From positions 186,001-250,000 of the forward strand of contig CAYGUX010000001.1 in NCBI GenBank assembly GCA_964353175.1: a stretch of DNA of 64,000 nucleotides. Direction: 5' to 3'. The translations under genes and the position numbers were made by a program. This document shows positions 53,752 through 61,986 of this stretch, in pieces. The notes below the pieces were generated by a model. The model worked only from the letters and a program-made list of their open reading frames with translations. It had not been told where the DNA came from and did not search any database. Each line of letters begins with the position of its first letter. Positions within the stretch are counted from its first letter, which is position 1. Origin of the DNA: JAIYCX01 sp964353175. Lineage in GTDB: Bacteria > Bdellovibrionota_C > UBA2361 > SZUA-149 > DAOLCO01.

Positions 53752-53895
53752 TACGGCCATTAAGTTAAGAAGAATAAGCCGGCGAGGACGCCGGCGTTCC
53801 CAGGAATTCTTGTCCAAAATATTAAGAAAACCCCTGGGAACGCCAGGCTCCTGCCTGGCAAGACTATAAAATTTCCCCTTAACTTAATGGCCGTG
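53752..53895. mobile_element. Foldback/MITE-like element flanked by a 10-bp direct repeat
   Basis: The outer 17-bp arms at 53753-53769 and 53878-53894 are perfect inverted copies (ACGGCCATTAAGTTAAG). Inner arms at 53778-53804 and 53833-53859 (core TGGGAACGCC) form a second, imperfect pair. The element is bounded by GCCCCGCACC at 53742-53751 and again at 53896-53905, as expected for a target-site duplication. The 507 bp gap around it (53525-54031) has no gene I can support. The inner core resembles intergenic palindromes seen in other bacteria. Confidence 0.6.
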
Positions 53896-54031
53896 GCCCC
53901 GCACCAGATATAAAAAGTTCTTAGGAATTAATAGCAACACAGCTTTTCTATTTAGTTTTCTATTCATATTTATCTATTTTTATTAAATATCTTGAATAAC
54001 CTCTAGGATTTATGGTACTCTCTATCTATTC

Positions 54032-55375
54032 ATGAAACACCAAGACCGCCAAATTAAGTTTAGACAGCTTCTCCTTTCGAGGAGTTCTGTAACTGCCAGA
54101 GAAGGCATGCTTGAACTAGGGATTTCACAGGCCACCTTTGCAAGACTTGTATCCTCCATGAGCTCAGAGGTACTTATCATGGGAACTGGGAGGTCTAGTC
54201 GTTATGCTCTAAAACGTGAGTTGGAATTTCTACCTCCCTCAAGCAGATTTCAAAAGCTACCCATTTCTGCGGTGCTTGAATCAGGCGAGATTTTACATCT
54301 AGCGGATCTCCATGCAGTTGGGCAGAGATCATTTTACCTAGAGTCTTTTTCTCCTGACGTTCGATCTCTTATGTATTCAGATATTCCCTATTGGTTAAAT
54401 GATCTTCGTCCTTCGGGATTTCTTGGAAGGCTAATACCGAAACGTCATCCAGAGTTAGGTTATCCAGAAGATATTCGTTTTTGGAATGCAGACTGTGCCA
54501 TTGCATATTGGACGACTTTGGGTTGGGACTTAATTGGAAATCTTATAGTTGGTGAGCATGCGTATGAATTATTGACCAAGTATCAAACGAGCCCACCATC
54601 TATTGTAAGTGATTCCAATAGAGCTGGCACATACTCAAAGCTTGCCGATGAAGTCATAGCTCTCGGTGCTGCAGGCTCTTCTGCTGCGGGAGAACAGCCA
54701 AAATTTCTAACCGTAAAAAGCGATGGAAAGCAATCTGTATTAGTAAAATTTAGCCCAACAGGAGATGATCCAGTCTCCAAGCGTAGAAAAGATCTTTTAA
54801 TCTGTGAGCATCTAGCTCTCGAGGTTATTCGTGAATGTGAAGTGCCGGCAAGTAAGTCAGAGATAATAGTTGCAACTGAGCGGATATTTCTTGAACTAGA
54901 AAGATTTGATAGAGTTGGCGCTAAAGGCAGAAGAGGTCTTATAACATTAGAGTCTTTAGATTTGGAATTCACTGGGCGAGGGGGTACTTGGAGAGAGATT
55001 TCAATGTCTTTGAAAGACGCGAAAATTATTAGTGCGGACTTATACAAAGAAATTCTTTGGCGATACTATTTTGGTGTATGCATTGGCAACACCGATATGC
55101 ATGCAGGGAATTTATCGTTTTTTATTCAAGGTGAAAAAATCTTATCCCTTGCTCCCGTATATGACATGTTGCCAATGACTTATGCGCCCGTACATGAAGA
55201 AGTAACAAAACCAAAATTTCAAGCTCCCCTACTACCGCCTTATGATAAAAACATTTGGCAAAAAGTAATAAAACCCGCTGGAATATTTTGGGGTAGTGTA
55301 CAGCAAGATTTAAGAATTGGGTCTGAGATACGGGAGGTGGCTAGGGAGTGGCTTGAGTTTTTAAGTCACCTCTGA
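54032..55375 (+). CDS. YjjJ-type HipA-family kinase
   Basis: A 447-residue HipA-like kinase with an N-terminal helix-turn-helix (about 9-45: QLLLSRSSVTAREGMLELGISQATFARLVS), the layout of the YjjJ subfamily. The glycine-rich loop region is SSAAGEQPKF (216-225), and the catalytic motif is GNTDMHAGN near residue 352, followed by YDMLP. No antitoxin gene adjoins it, in agreement with solitary YjjJ proteins that carry their own DNA-binding domain. It is the second HipA-type kinase within 3 kb. Codon choice looks different from the neighbours (fewer A-ending codons), which may reflect transfer. Confidence 0.88.
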   Translation: MKHQDRQIKFRQLLLSRSSVTAREGMLELGISQATFARLVSSMSSEVLIMGTGRSSRYALKRELEFLPPSSRFQKLPISAVLESGEILHLADLHAVGQRSFYLESFSPDVRSLMYSDIPYWLNDLRPSGFLGRLIPKRHPELGYPEDIRFWNADCAIAYWTTLGWDLIGNLIVGEHAYELLTKYQTSPPSIVSDSNRAGTYSKLADEVIALGAAGSSAAGEQPKFLTVKSDGKQSVLVKFSPTGDDPVSKRRKDLLICEHLALEVIRECEVPASKSEIIVATERIFLELERFDRVGAKGRRGLITLESLDLEFTGRGGTWREISMSLKDAKIISADLYKEILWRYYFGVCIGNTDMHAGNLSFFIQGEKILSLAPVYDMLPMTYAPVHEEVTKPKFQAPLLPPYDKNIWQKVIKPAGIFWGSVQQDLRIGSEIREVAREWLEFLSHL

Positions 55376-55475
55376 AGCTGGAAAGCTCCGCAACAAGGTA
55401 GGAGGATAGCCTCAGTTCGGTTTGTCGCTGCGACACGTCAGCACTAGAAGGACTCTATATATAAATAATAAAAGA

Positions 55476-57188
55476 CTAGCGACTATTCACAAGAAACTTA
55501 CCAAAAGTTGCATCACCGATAGATCCTCTTCCCTTCCCAGTATTTTTCAAGGCTTGTTCTACTAAGGGCGCCAACCATTCTCCTATTAGCTCATAGGGGA
55601 CTACGGCTAAATCAGCGCCAGACTTCATTAGGTCGGCTTGATGCACCTGATCATCTGCCGTACATACGATACATGCCCTAGGAGCCATACCACGAATCAT
55701 CTGTACTAGTGCTTTATTATTGGTACCTTTCAGCAATAAATCAGGAATTGTAGAAAGAACAATTTTTGCATTAGATACATGAGCATGCGCTAAGGTGTCT
55801 AAACTTCCAATATCTCCAAATATACTTTTTATGCCCTTCTGTTTTAGTTCAGCAAGAGTAATAGGGTTAAAGTCGATTACTAGTATCCGACTTAAAAGTT
55901 CAGGCGAAAGACTTTCCAAGGAAGAAACAAGAGCTCTTGCTCCTCTGTGATATCCTACAAATATTATCTCGTGATCATCAATACTCTCTTCTAAACTCGG
56001 TCGCAATTCCTTCTCAGGGCGGATCAAGCTCACTAGCCTATTTACAAATATAAATATCTCGTGACTAAAGCGAATCGAATAAGAGGACACCAAGGACATC
56101 AAAACCATAGTGAGCACAAGTAAGGACACAAAATCTTTAGTTAAATGTCCAAGTGATAAGCCAATACTACTTATCACTAAAGAAAACTCACTTACTTGTG
56201 AAAGATTTAAACTAGTCACAAATGCCGCTCTTCTCCCAGCCCCCAATACGGACAATATGGGGTAGATAGTAATAAACCTAGAGAGGAATACAAAAGCAGA
56301 GATTAAAAGCACCGGCCCCAAAATTGGCCCACTAGGTAAAGTTAACTTCATTCCCAACGACACAAAAAATAGAGTTAAAAAGAAGTCCCTAAGAGGCAAT
56401 GTTTTCGCAGTAATATGGATACTGTAAGGGAAGGCCGAGATAGCAAGGCCTGCAACTAAAGCTCCCATTTCTCTTGAAACATTTAAGACATCAGCAAGTC
56501 CCGCCATCATCGCACACCAACCCAAAGAAACCGAAACCACCATTTCTGGGGACATCGCAATCGACTTAAACAATCTGCTCAATATAAATTTACTTAAAAG
56601 AAAGCCTACTGCGAGCAAGGCTACCGTGCTCGCTAAAGCCATTAAAATCGGTGCAATTTTAGGGTCTGCTAAATTAGGTTGAATTGCTAAAAGCAAAATT
56701 GCGTAGATATCTTGAAATACCAAAGTTCCAATAGTCATACGTCCAGGCAAAGTATCAATTTCGCCCTTATCGTATAGACCCTTAACAACTATCGCTGTAC
56801 TAGAGAGTGCGCATAAAAGACTTAAATATAGAAGCTCTAAAGATCCTGTGACATACGATACTGTAAAAATGGAAAAGAATAAAAAGCCAAAACCAACACA
56901 TAAGGGAAATTGCCCAATGGCAGTCACCAGAAGTTGTCGTCCAGAAGAGACAAGCTCTCTTAAATTGATCTCAAGGCCAATGATATAAAGTAAAAGTATT
57001 AAACCTAATTCAGAAATCACTTCAACCGTATGAGGATCTTCAACGAGCCCTAATCCAAAATTCCCTCCAATCGCAACCCCCGCGATAACATAACCAAGAA
57101 TAATTGGCTGACGTATGAAATGACACAGCAGACCTGCAAGAGTGGCAGCGATAACCGTAATCGCTATTTCATTTAAAAGGTTATGCAT
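55476..57188 (-). CDS. CPA2 cation:proton antiporter with TrkA-N domain
   Basis: A 570-residue membrane protein. About twelve helices span residues 1-380, with family marks such as LGYVIAGVAIGG, LILLLYIIGLEINL and CALSSTAIVVKGLYDKGEIDT. The C-terminal NAD-binding TrkA-N/RCK domain is at about 405-530 (IIFVGYHRGARALV, ILVIDFNPITLAELKQKGI, GDIGSLDTLAHA, DQVHQADLMKSGAD). It resembles the YbaL/KefB group that exchanges potassium or sodium with protons. It is monocistronic, convergent with the yjjJ-type gene. Confidence 0.92.
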   Translation of the reverse strand: MHNLLNEIAITVIAATLAGLLCHFIRQPIILGYVIAGVAIGGNFGLGLVEDPHTVEVISELGLILLLYIIGLEINLRELVSSGRQLLVTAIGQFPLCVGFGFLFFSIFTVSYVTGSLELLYLSLLCALSSTAIVVKGLYDKGEIDTLPGRMTIGTLVFQDIYAILLLAIQPNLADPKIAPILMALASTVALLAVGFLLSKFILSRLFKSIAMSPEMVVSVSLGWCAMMAGLADVLNVSREMGALVAGLAISAFPYSIHITAKTLPLRDFFLTLFFVSLGMKLTLPSGPILGPVLLISAFVFLSRFITIYPILSVLGAGRRAAFVTSLNLSQVSEFSLVISSIGLSLGHLTKDFVSLLVLTMVLMSLVSSYSIRFSHEIFIFVNRLVSLIRPEKELRPSLEESIDDHEIIFVGYHRGARALVSSLESLSPELLSRILVIDFNPITLAELKQKGIKSIFGDIGSLDTLAHAHVSNAKIVLSTIPDLLLKGTNNKALVQMIRGMAPRACIVCTADDQVHQADLMKSGADLAVVPYELIGEWLAPLVEQALKNTGKGRGSIGDATFGKFLVNSR

Positions 57189-57307
57189 TAATAAGACTCC
57201 GAGAACTTAAATTAAATTATGGATATAGGATTAAATATGGTTTTAGTAGTATTAATCTTGAGTTTTGTCTAGTGGGGGTAAGGATTATAAGGAGTTATGT
57301 TGGTCAC

Positions 57308-57452
57308 ACTTGAGGGTGGCGCTTTATGAGCGCTCGCTTTTTCCATTCGCACATCCTTGTGCTCATGAAAGGCCGTCCCACCTACTACGCCATCCATGGC
57401 TCCGTTACGGTGAGACAAGCCCGCTCGCGCTCACAAAGCGCCACCCTCAAGT
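57308..57452. repeat. Second foldback element with 26-bp arms
   Basis: The arms at 57308-57333 and 57427-57452 are inverted copies with one mismatch (they begin ACTTGAGGGTGGCGCTTT). The total length, 145 bp, is nearly the same as that of the element at 53752-53895, but the sequence differs. The loop has CC-rich and palindromic patches. No direct repeat is visible at its borders. The 349 bp gap (57189-57537) has no gene I accept. Confidence 0.6.
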
Positions 57453-57537
57453 CTTTCTTATACTATTGTATTTTCAGCCCTCAGTATCTATGATTACCCA
57501 CAAGTTTATAATGTCCAGATAAAATCTACTGAAACAA

Positions 57538-58248
57538 ATGACCGCAGAAATATACTCTGGCACTGTCGATTGGAACTTGATTTATCGATGTTTTCATTCA
57601 CCAGAAGACATAGCTACACGAATCCAAAACTATTTTCCTAATCATAATTCGGAAATCCTTTTTGCCGGCTTTCCGGAAACGGCATCGCTTCTTTGTGAAT
57701 ATGGCTATTCAATAAAATTTTTAGAATTCTCTCCTCAGATGGCACATATAGCTCAAACTGCATTTCCTAACCTATCCGTACAAACAGGAGACATTCTTGA
57801 GATCCTAAAACATGATAAGTCAATCGATATCACGATTGTCTGCAGAATCTCCGCCTATTGGCAATCCATTGAGGATCTTTTGCTACTAGTAAAGTCCCTG
57901 CAGCAATTTCCTCGTCGGCGAATATTGATAGACTTTTACGATCGAGAGCTCGTATCCCCAGGAAAACAAATCAATTTTTCAAGGAACAATGGCCATGGAT
58001 ACTGGAAATTTATAGATTTAGAGGACGATACAAATTCGGAAGTCACAATCTCTAAAGCCAAGATGGAGGTAGAATATTCCATTGGTGAGTTAAACTTCCA
58101 ATACCCAGCAACCCGTTCATTTTTCAGGAAAGAAAACTTATTAAAATTCTTCAAAGGCCATTTTTTCCAAGCCACTCTACACAGCGCCGAATCCTTACTC
58201 ACAAACGACCCAAGTTTTACAATTATCATTGATTTCTCCAGCACATAA
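57538..58248 (+). CDS. Methyltransferase-like protein (class I fold, divergent)
   Basis: A 236-residue soluble protein with a Rossmann-like strand order. The SAM-binding motif I region reads ILFAGFPETASLL (near 39-51), without the usual GxGxG, followed by an acidic strand end (KFLEFSPQMA) and VQTGDILEIL, both typical of class I methyltransferases. The call is therefore tentative; a non-enzymatic relative is possible. It lies upstream of the MMPL exporter gene in the same direction, with a 375 bp gap. A TATAAT at 57507-57512 may be its promoter. Confidence 0.5.
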   Translation: MTAEIYSGTVDWNLIYRCFHSPEDIATRIQNYFPNHNSEILFAGFPETASLLCEYGYSIKFLEFSPQMAHIAQTAFPNLSVQTGDILEILKHDKSIDITIVCRISAYWQSIEDLLLLVKSLQQFPRRRILIDFYDRELVSPGKQINFSRNNGHGYWKFIDLEDDTNSEVTISKAKMEVEYSIGELNFQYPATRSFFRKENLLKFFKGHFFQATLHSAESLLTNDPSFTIIIDFSST

Positions 58249-58354
58249 ATCTAGTATATTTAAATTATCGCTAGGCTTATATTTTCAGGTACACATAGGA
58301 GGTGTGCTTTTACGTCTCTTTTAGTAAGGCAAAGATTGGTTAACACAATAACAG

Positions 58355-58477
58355 ATTGAGCCGAATCTCAATATTTAGAGAGGGGAGGAGGAAAAAATAA
58401 ATAGCTGTTAAGCTAGCTGTCTAATTTTACATAAACAAAACCCTTTGATAGCTACACATATAAATTATCGGCTCAAT
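58355..58477. repeat. Inverted repeat in the gap before the MMPL gene
   Basis: ATTGAGCCGA (58355-58364) and TCGGCTCAAT (58468-58477) are perfect inverted copies about 100 bases apart. The 375 bp gap (58249-58623) also holds a purine-rich patch near 58379-58398 and otherwise no gene I can support. It may be another small foldback element or part of an untranslated leader. Confidence 0.35.
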
Positions 58478-58623
58478 AAGGTGACTATTTTGATCTCACA
58501 ATCTCTCCTCGCTTAGAAAGAATGATCTTCACATATTCCAACTCGCTAAATTCACTTAGTCTTGATATTAGAAGACGTTAAGCACAAGCATAACAAAAAA
58601 GTCACAGAACTACCCCCTACAGA

Positions 58624-60897
58624 ATGAACAACTTCCTAAACAAACACATTAAATTACTAGCCATAGTATGGTTCCTACTAAACATCGCGGGCCTAACATA
58701 CGTCTCCCTAATTTCACCCCCCAAATTTGAAGCAGATATCCTAGGGCTAATCTCCAAGCAAGAAAGCCCCGCACATACCGATGTAGATATCTCTCCCATC
58801 CTCGGACAAGAACTACTAAAGAAAAACTCTAAAGACATAAAGTTTGGTTTTGAAAATCTAGATGAAAAATCCATCTCCAAATTTAAAGCAAATTTAGAAT
58901 CAGAAATACCTGAATTAGCAACCTTCAATCATTTCAGCAAAGATGAATTCAAACAACTTATCTCAAACCTCTGGCCCTACTCCCTAGACTCTGAAACTTT
59001 AGATCTTTTTAAAAACAACGATGTTTCAGCAGTCACTGCTAGAATTGAAAAATTATTAAATAGCCAAGATTCAATTTTTTACAGTAACTTCCTTGAATCC
59101 GACCCACTACTACTGGTGGCGCCGAAGATAAAACCAATACTTGAAGGATTCCACTCTGACTCAAGTAACAAAATAGCACGCTATACTTTCAACTCGCATT
59201 TAGGCATCACTGACTTAGATCAAAAGGAACTTACTACCAAGATCAATACTTTAGTCGCTAAACACAACGCAGGATTTAAATCTAAAAATCCAACAGCGAA
59301 GATTCATTGGTCAGGATTTTTAAAGTTTAAAGATTCTTCCGCTAAAAAAATCAAACACGACCTCACTCTAGTCTCCACAGCAAGCGCGATATTAATCCCG
59401 CTCTTTATAATACTTTTCTTTAGATCCTTCTGGGCTCCAGCCCTCTCCATGGTCTCAGGGCTTAGTGGGGTCTTATTCGGAATACTATTAGTAGTAGCAA
59501 CTAAGGACAGCATTCATCTTATAACTCTTGCTTTCGGATCAAGTCTAATCGGGGCGAGTATCGACTATGCGATACACTATCAATCAGAAGGAATCGCCAA
59601 TTGGAGGTTCACACAAGACGCACTAAGAAGGCTTGCAGTACCAGCTCTTTTAGTCGGAGCATTTACAAGCATACTCTCTTTTGCTGGTCTATACCTAAGC
59701 AGCTTCCCTGGTCTTCAAGAACTTGCAATATTCTCAATAGGAAGTTTATTCGCATCTCTTATAAGCACCATCCTTTGGTACCCATACCTCTCATTTAAAA
59801 ACACTGAATATCGTCACAATAAAATTAAAGATATTTTAAATGGCTTCAATGTCAGCAAAGCTAAAGCCATTGCCGCCTTATTTCTCGGCCTTTTAATCAT
59901 GACTGCTGGGCTTAAATTTGATTCCAATAAGCCCCTCTTTCAAGACGACATTGGCGCACTACAATCCCCTGACCAAAGATTGGTCGATGAAGAGCTTTGG
60001 TTTAAAGGAGTAGAAGGAAGCAAAGAATATTCTACAATAGTCTTCATCTCAGGTAAGTCTAATGAAGATGAGATAGACAACCTCCTAAGACTCTCAAAAG
60101 CCTTAGACATTAAACCACTTTCAGCCCTACCTGACACAGAAGAAGCCTATAACATAAAAGAAATATGTGATAAGTTCATAAAGGAAAAGGATAAGGAGCT
60201 GCGAACTGGATTAGGCTCCATTGGTTATAATAAATTACTCATAGATAAAGTATTTACAGTCAAAAATTCAAACTTTCAGGAAGTCATAGAGCCCTTAGTA
60301 GATCGCTTTAGACTAAACGATCAATACCTATTCCTTCCAACAAATAAAAGTATTCATGAGACAAGTGGAGAGATACAAGAATCAGGCCTTGAAGTCCCCT
60401 ACTCTCTCTACAACCACAGAGATAAGATATCTCAAATGTTTAAGTCCTTCAGAGTAGAGTCTATTTATTTAGTTTCCTACTCCTACCTACTGATCTTCAC
60501 ATTACTGGTTTATAGATATGGCTTAAAAAAAGGTGTCTTCTCTATTCTACCTTCTTTAATCTCCGTACTATGTTCCCTACTTATTTTAAATATCTTAAAT
60601 ATTCCACTTAGTTTTTTTGGAATACTAGCTCTCGTAATCGTATTAGGTTTAAGTATTGATTACTGTGTCTTCTACCTAGAATCAGAAGATGAAGACTTTG
60701 GAGCAAGGCTTTCCATTTTCCTTTCAACTTTAACTACCATCATAACCTTTGGCGCATTATCTTTCAGCGAAACTGATAGTTTAAGAAATTTCGGAATAGT
60801 AATATCTCTAGGTGTATTTTTCACAGCCATGTACACCAATATCTTGTTTAGTAATGCAAATATCTCAGGCAAAACCACTAAGGATAAAAATGAATAG
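58624..60897 (+). CDS. MMPL/RND-family exporter (COG4258 type)
   Basis: A 757-residue inner-membrane protein with two similar halves of about six helices each and a large soluble loop after the first helix in each half (about 35-250 and 440-600). The first helix is KLLAIVWFLLNIAGLTYVSL, and the second-half helices include ALVIVLGLSIDYCVFYLESEDEDFG, with the acidic residue typical of RND proton relays. This type accompanies aryl-polyene and related pathways and exports lipid-linked products. The next gene overlaps by 8 bp. Confidence 0.85.
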   Translation: MNNFLNKHIKLLAIVWFLLNIAGLTYVSLISPPKFEADILGLISKQESPAHTDVDISPILGQELLKKNSKDIKFGFENLDEKSISKFKANLESEIPELATFNHFSKDEFKQLISNLWPYSLDSETLDLFKNNDVSAVTARIEKLLNSQDSIFYSNFLESDPLLLVAPKIKPILEGFHSDSSNKIARYTFNSHLGITDLDQKELTTKINTLVAKHNAGFKSKNPTAKIHWSGFLKFKDSSAKKIKHDLTLVSTASAILIPLFIILFFRSFWAPALSMVSGLSGVLFGILLVVATKDSIHLITLAFGSSLIGASIDYAIHYQSEGIANWRFTQDALRRLAVPALLVGAFTSILSFAGLYLSSFPGLQELAIFSIGSLFASLISTILWYPYLSFKNTEYRHNKIKDILNGFNVSKAKAIAALFLGLLIMTAGLKFDSNKPLFQDDIGALQSPDQRLVDEELWFKGVEGSKEYSTIVFISGKSNEDEIDNLLRLSKALDIKPLSALPDTEEAYNIKEICDKFIKEKDKELRTGLGSIGYNKLLIDKVFTVKNSNFQEVIEPLVDRFRLNDQYLFLPTNKSIHETSGEIQESGLEVPYSLYNHRDKISQMFKSFRVESIYLVSYSYLLIFTLLVYRYGLKKGVFSILPSLISVLCSLLILNILNIPLSFFGILALVIVLGLSIDYCVFYLESEDEDFGARLSIFLSTLTTIITFGALSFSETDSLRNFGIVISLGVFFTAMYTNILFSNANISGKTTKDKNE

Positions 60898-61942
60898 AAT
60901 TCTCATATCACTTATTCCATCCATCCTACTTATTGCCCTCCTTAGCTCATGTGGCGGAGGAGGTGGTGGATCAACAGATGCTTCTAACTCAGAAGCGCCG
61001 ATAGTAGAAGGTGCGGCCTATCCAGTGCGATTTGGTGAGTTAAGTAATAAAAAGCTGATTGTAGCAGAACTAACTACCGGAAGAGTATTCATATTCAATA
61101 GAGAAAATGGGGAGGTTAGCGACTTAATAAGCCTTGCACCTTTTAGTGGCTCAGGGCTAGGAATCTCTGGCCTTCTTGTTGATAAAGACTACAACAGCAA
61201 TGGATACGTATTTATCTACTACGGCACAGGGGAAAGCGGGCGTAATGTTTTAAGTAGGTTTCAAATCAAAGATGATAAAATACAAAAAAGAACACAGCTT
61301 CAGCTATTTACATCACCAAGTGGACACAACGGAGGAGGCATGTATCAACTATCCAATGGCAACATACTACTCGGCATTGGTGATGGTGGTTTACCAGCTC
61401 ACGCGCAGGACCCTAATAAACTAGAGGGTAAAATTGTGTTAATTTCACGAGAGGGAGAATTAATGGAATCGAATAATGACCTACCCAAGGGGATTTATGC
61501 CAAAGGATTTAGAAACCCATTTGGCATCACTGGTGATGGGGATAAAAATATTTATGTCGCAGATAATGGACCAGATTGTGATGATGAAGTAAATAAACTT
61601 ATCAAGGGTGGTAACTATGGTTGGAGAGAAAACTACGAATGCGGCAAGCATCTAGCAGGAGAGCTTGCTCCAATATATTCCTGGAGTCCTTCTGTGGGGC
61701 TTACTGACATACTTCATGTCTCGAATATTGCACCCAACGATCAATTGATAGTTTCACACTACAACACTAATACTCTTATCGCTTTAAGACTTGATAAATC
61801 GGGTGAAATTATAGTTCGAGAAAAAGTAGTTTTTCAAAATGCCGAAGAACCTGTGATTGACTTACTTCAGACTAAGGATGGAGAGATCTTGTATAGCACT
61901 GCCACTAGTATTTTGAGTCTTTTGAGTTCGTCTCTTTTATAG
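60890..61942 (+). CDS. PQQ-dependent sugar dehydrogenase-like lipoprotein
   Basis: A 350-residue beta-propeller protein of the glucose/sorbosone dehydrogenase type. The lipoprotein signal ends at LLSSC (Cys20), followed by a Gly-rich linker. Family marks are GHNGGGMYQLSNGNILLGIGDGG, the KGFRNPFGI segment, and CDDEVNKLIKGGNYGWRENYECG, which carries the metal-binding residues. It oxidises sugars or similar alcohols with PQQ if active. The start at 60890 is chosen because AAGGA lies six bases ahead and the signal peptide begins there; the frame opens earlier, at 60812, but that part lies inside the exporter gene. Confidence 0.85.
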   Translation: MNRILISLIPSILLIALLSSCGGGGGGSTDASNSEAPIVEGAAYPVRFGELSNKKLIVAELTTGRVFIFNRENGEVSDLISLAPFSGSGLGISGLLVDKDYNSNGYVFIYYGTGESGRNVLSRFQIKDDKIQKRTQLQLFTSPSGHNGGGMYQLSNGNILLGIGDGGLPAHAQDPNKLEGKIVLISREGELMESNNDLPKGIYAKGFRNPFGITGDGDKNIYVADNGPDCDDEVNKLIKGGNYGWRENYECGKHLAGELAPIYSWSPSVGLTDILHVSNIAPNDQLIVSHYNTNTLIALRLDKSGEIIVREKVVFQNAEEPVIDLLQTKDGEILYSTATSILSLLSSSLL

Positions 61943-61986
61943 ATGCAACACGTGATTTGTTGTTAAGATTAACGTAACTCATACTG

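Noticed and set aside
54583..55047. Minus-strand frame of 154 codons opposite the YjjJ-type gene
   Set aside because: The plus-strand frame carries the full kinase motif set, so the opposite frame is a shadow.
57265..57522. Plus-strand frame of 85 codons across the second foldback element
   Set aside because: It consists mostly of the two inverted arms and has no family resemblance.
60812..60889. Upstream extension of the PQQ dehydrogenase-like gene
   Set aside because: It lies inside the exporter gene; the lipoprotein signal and AAGGA site fix the start at 60890.
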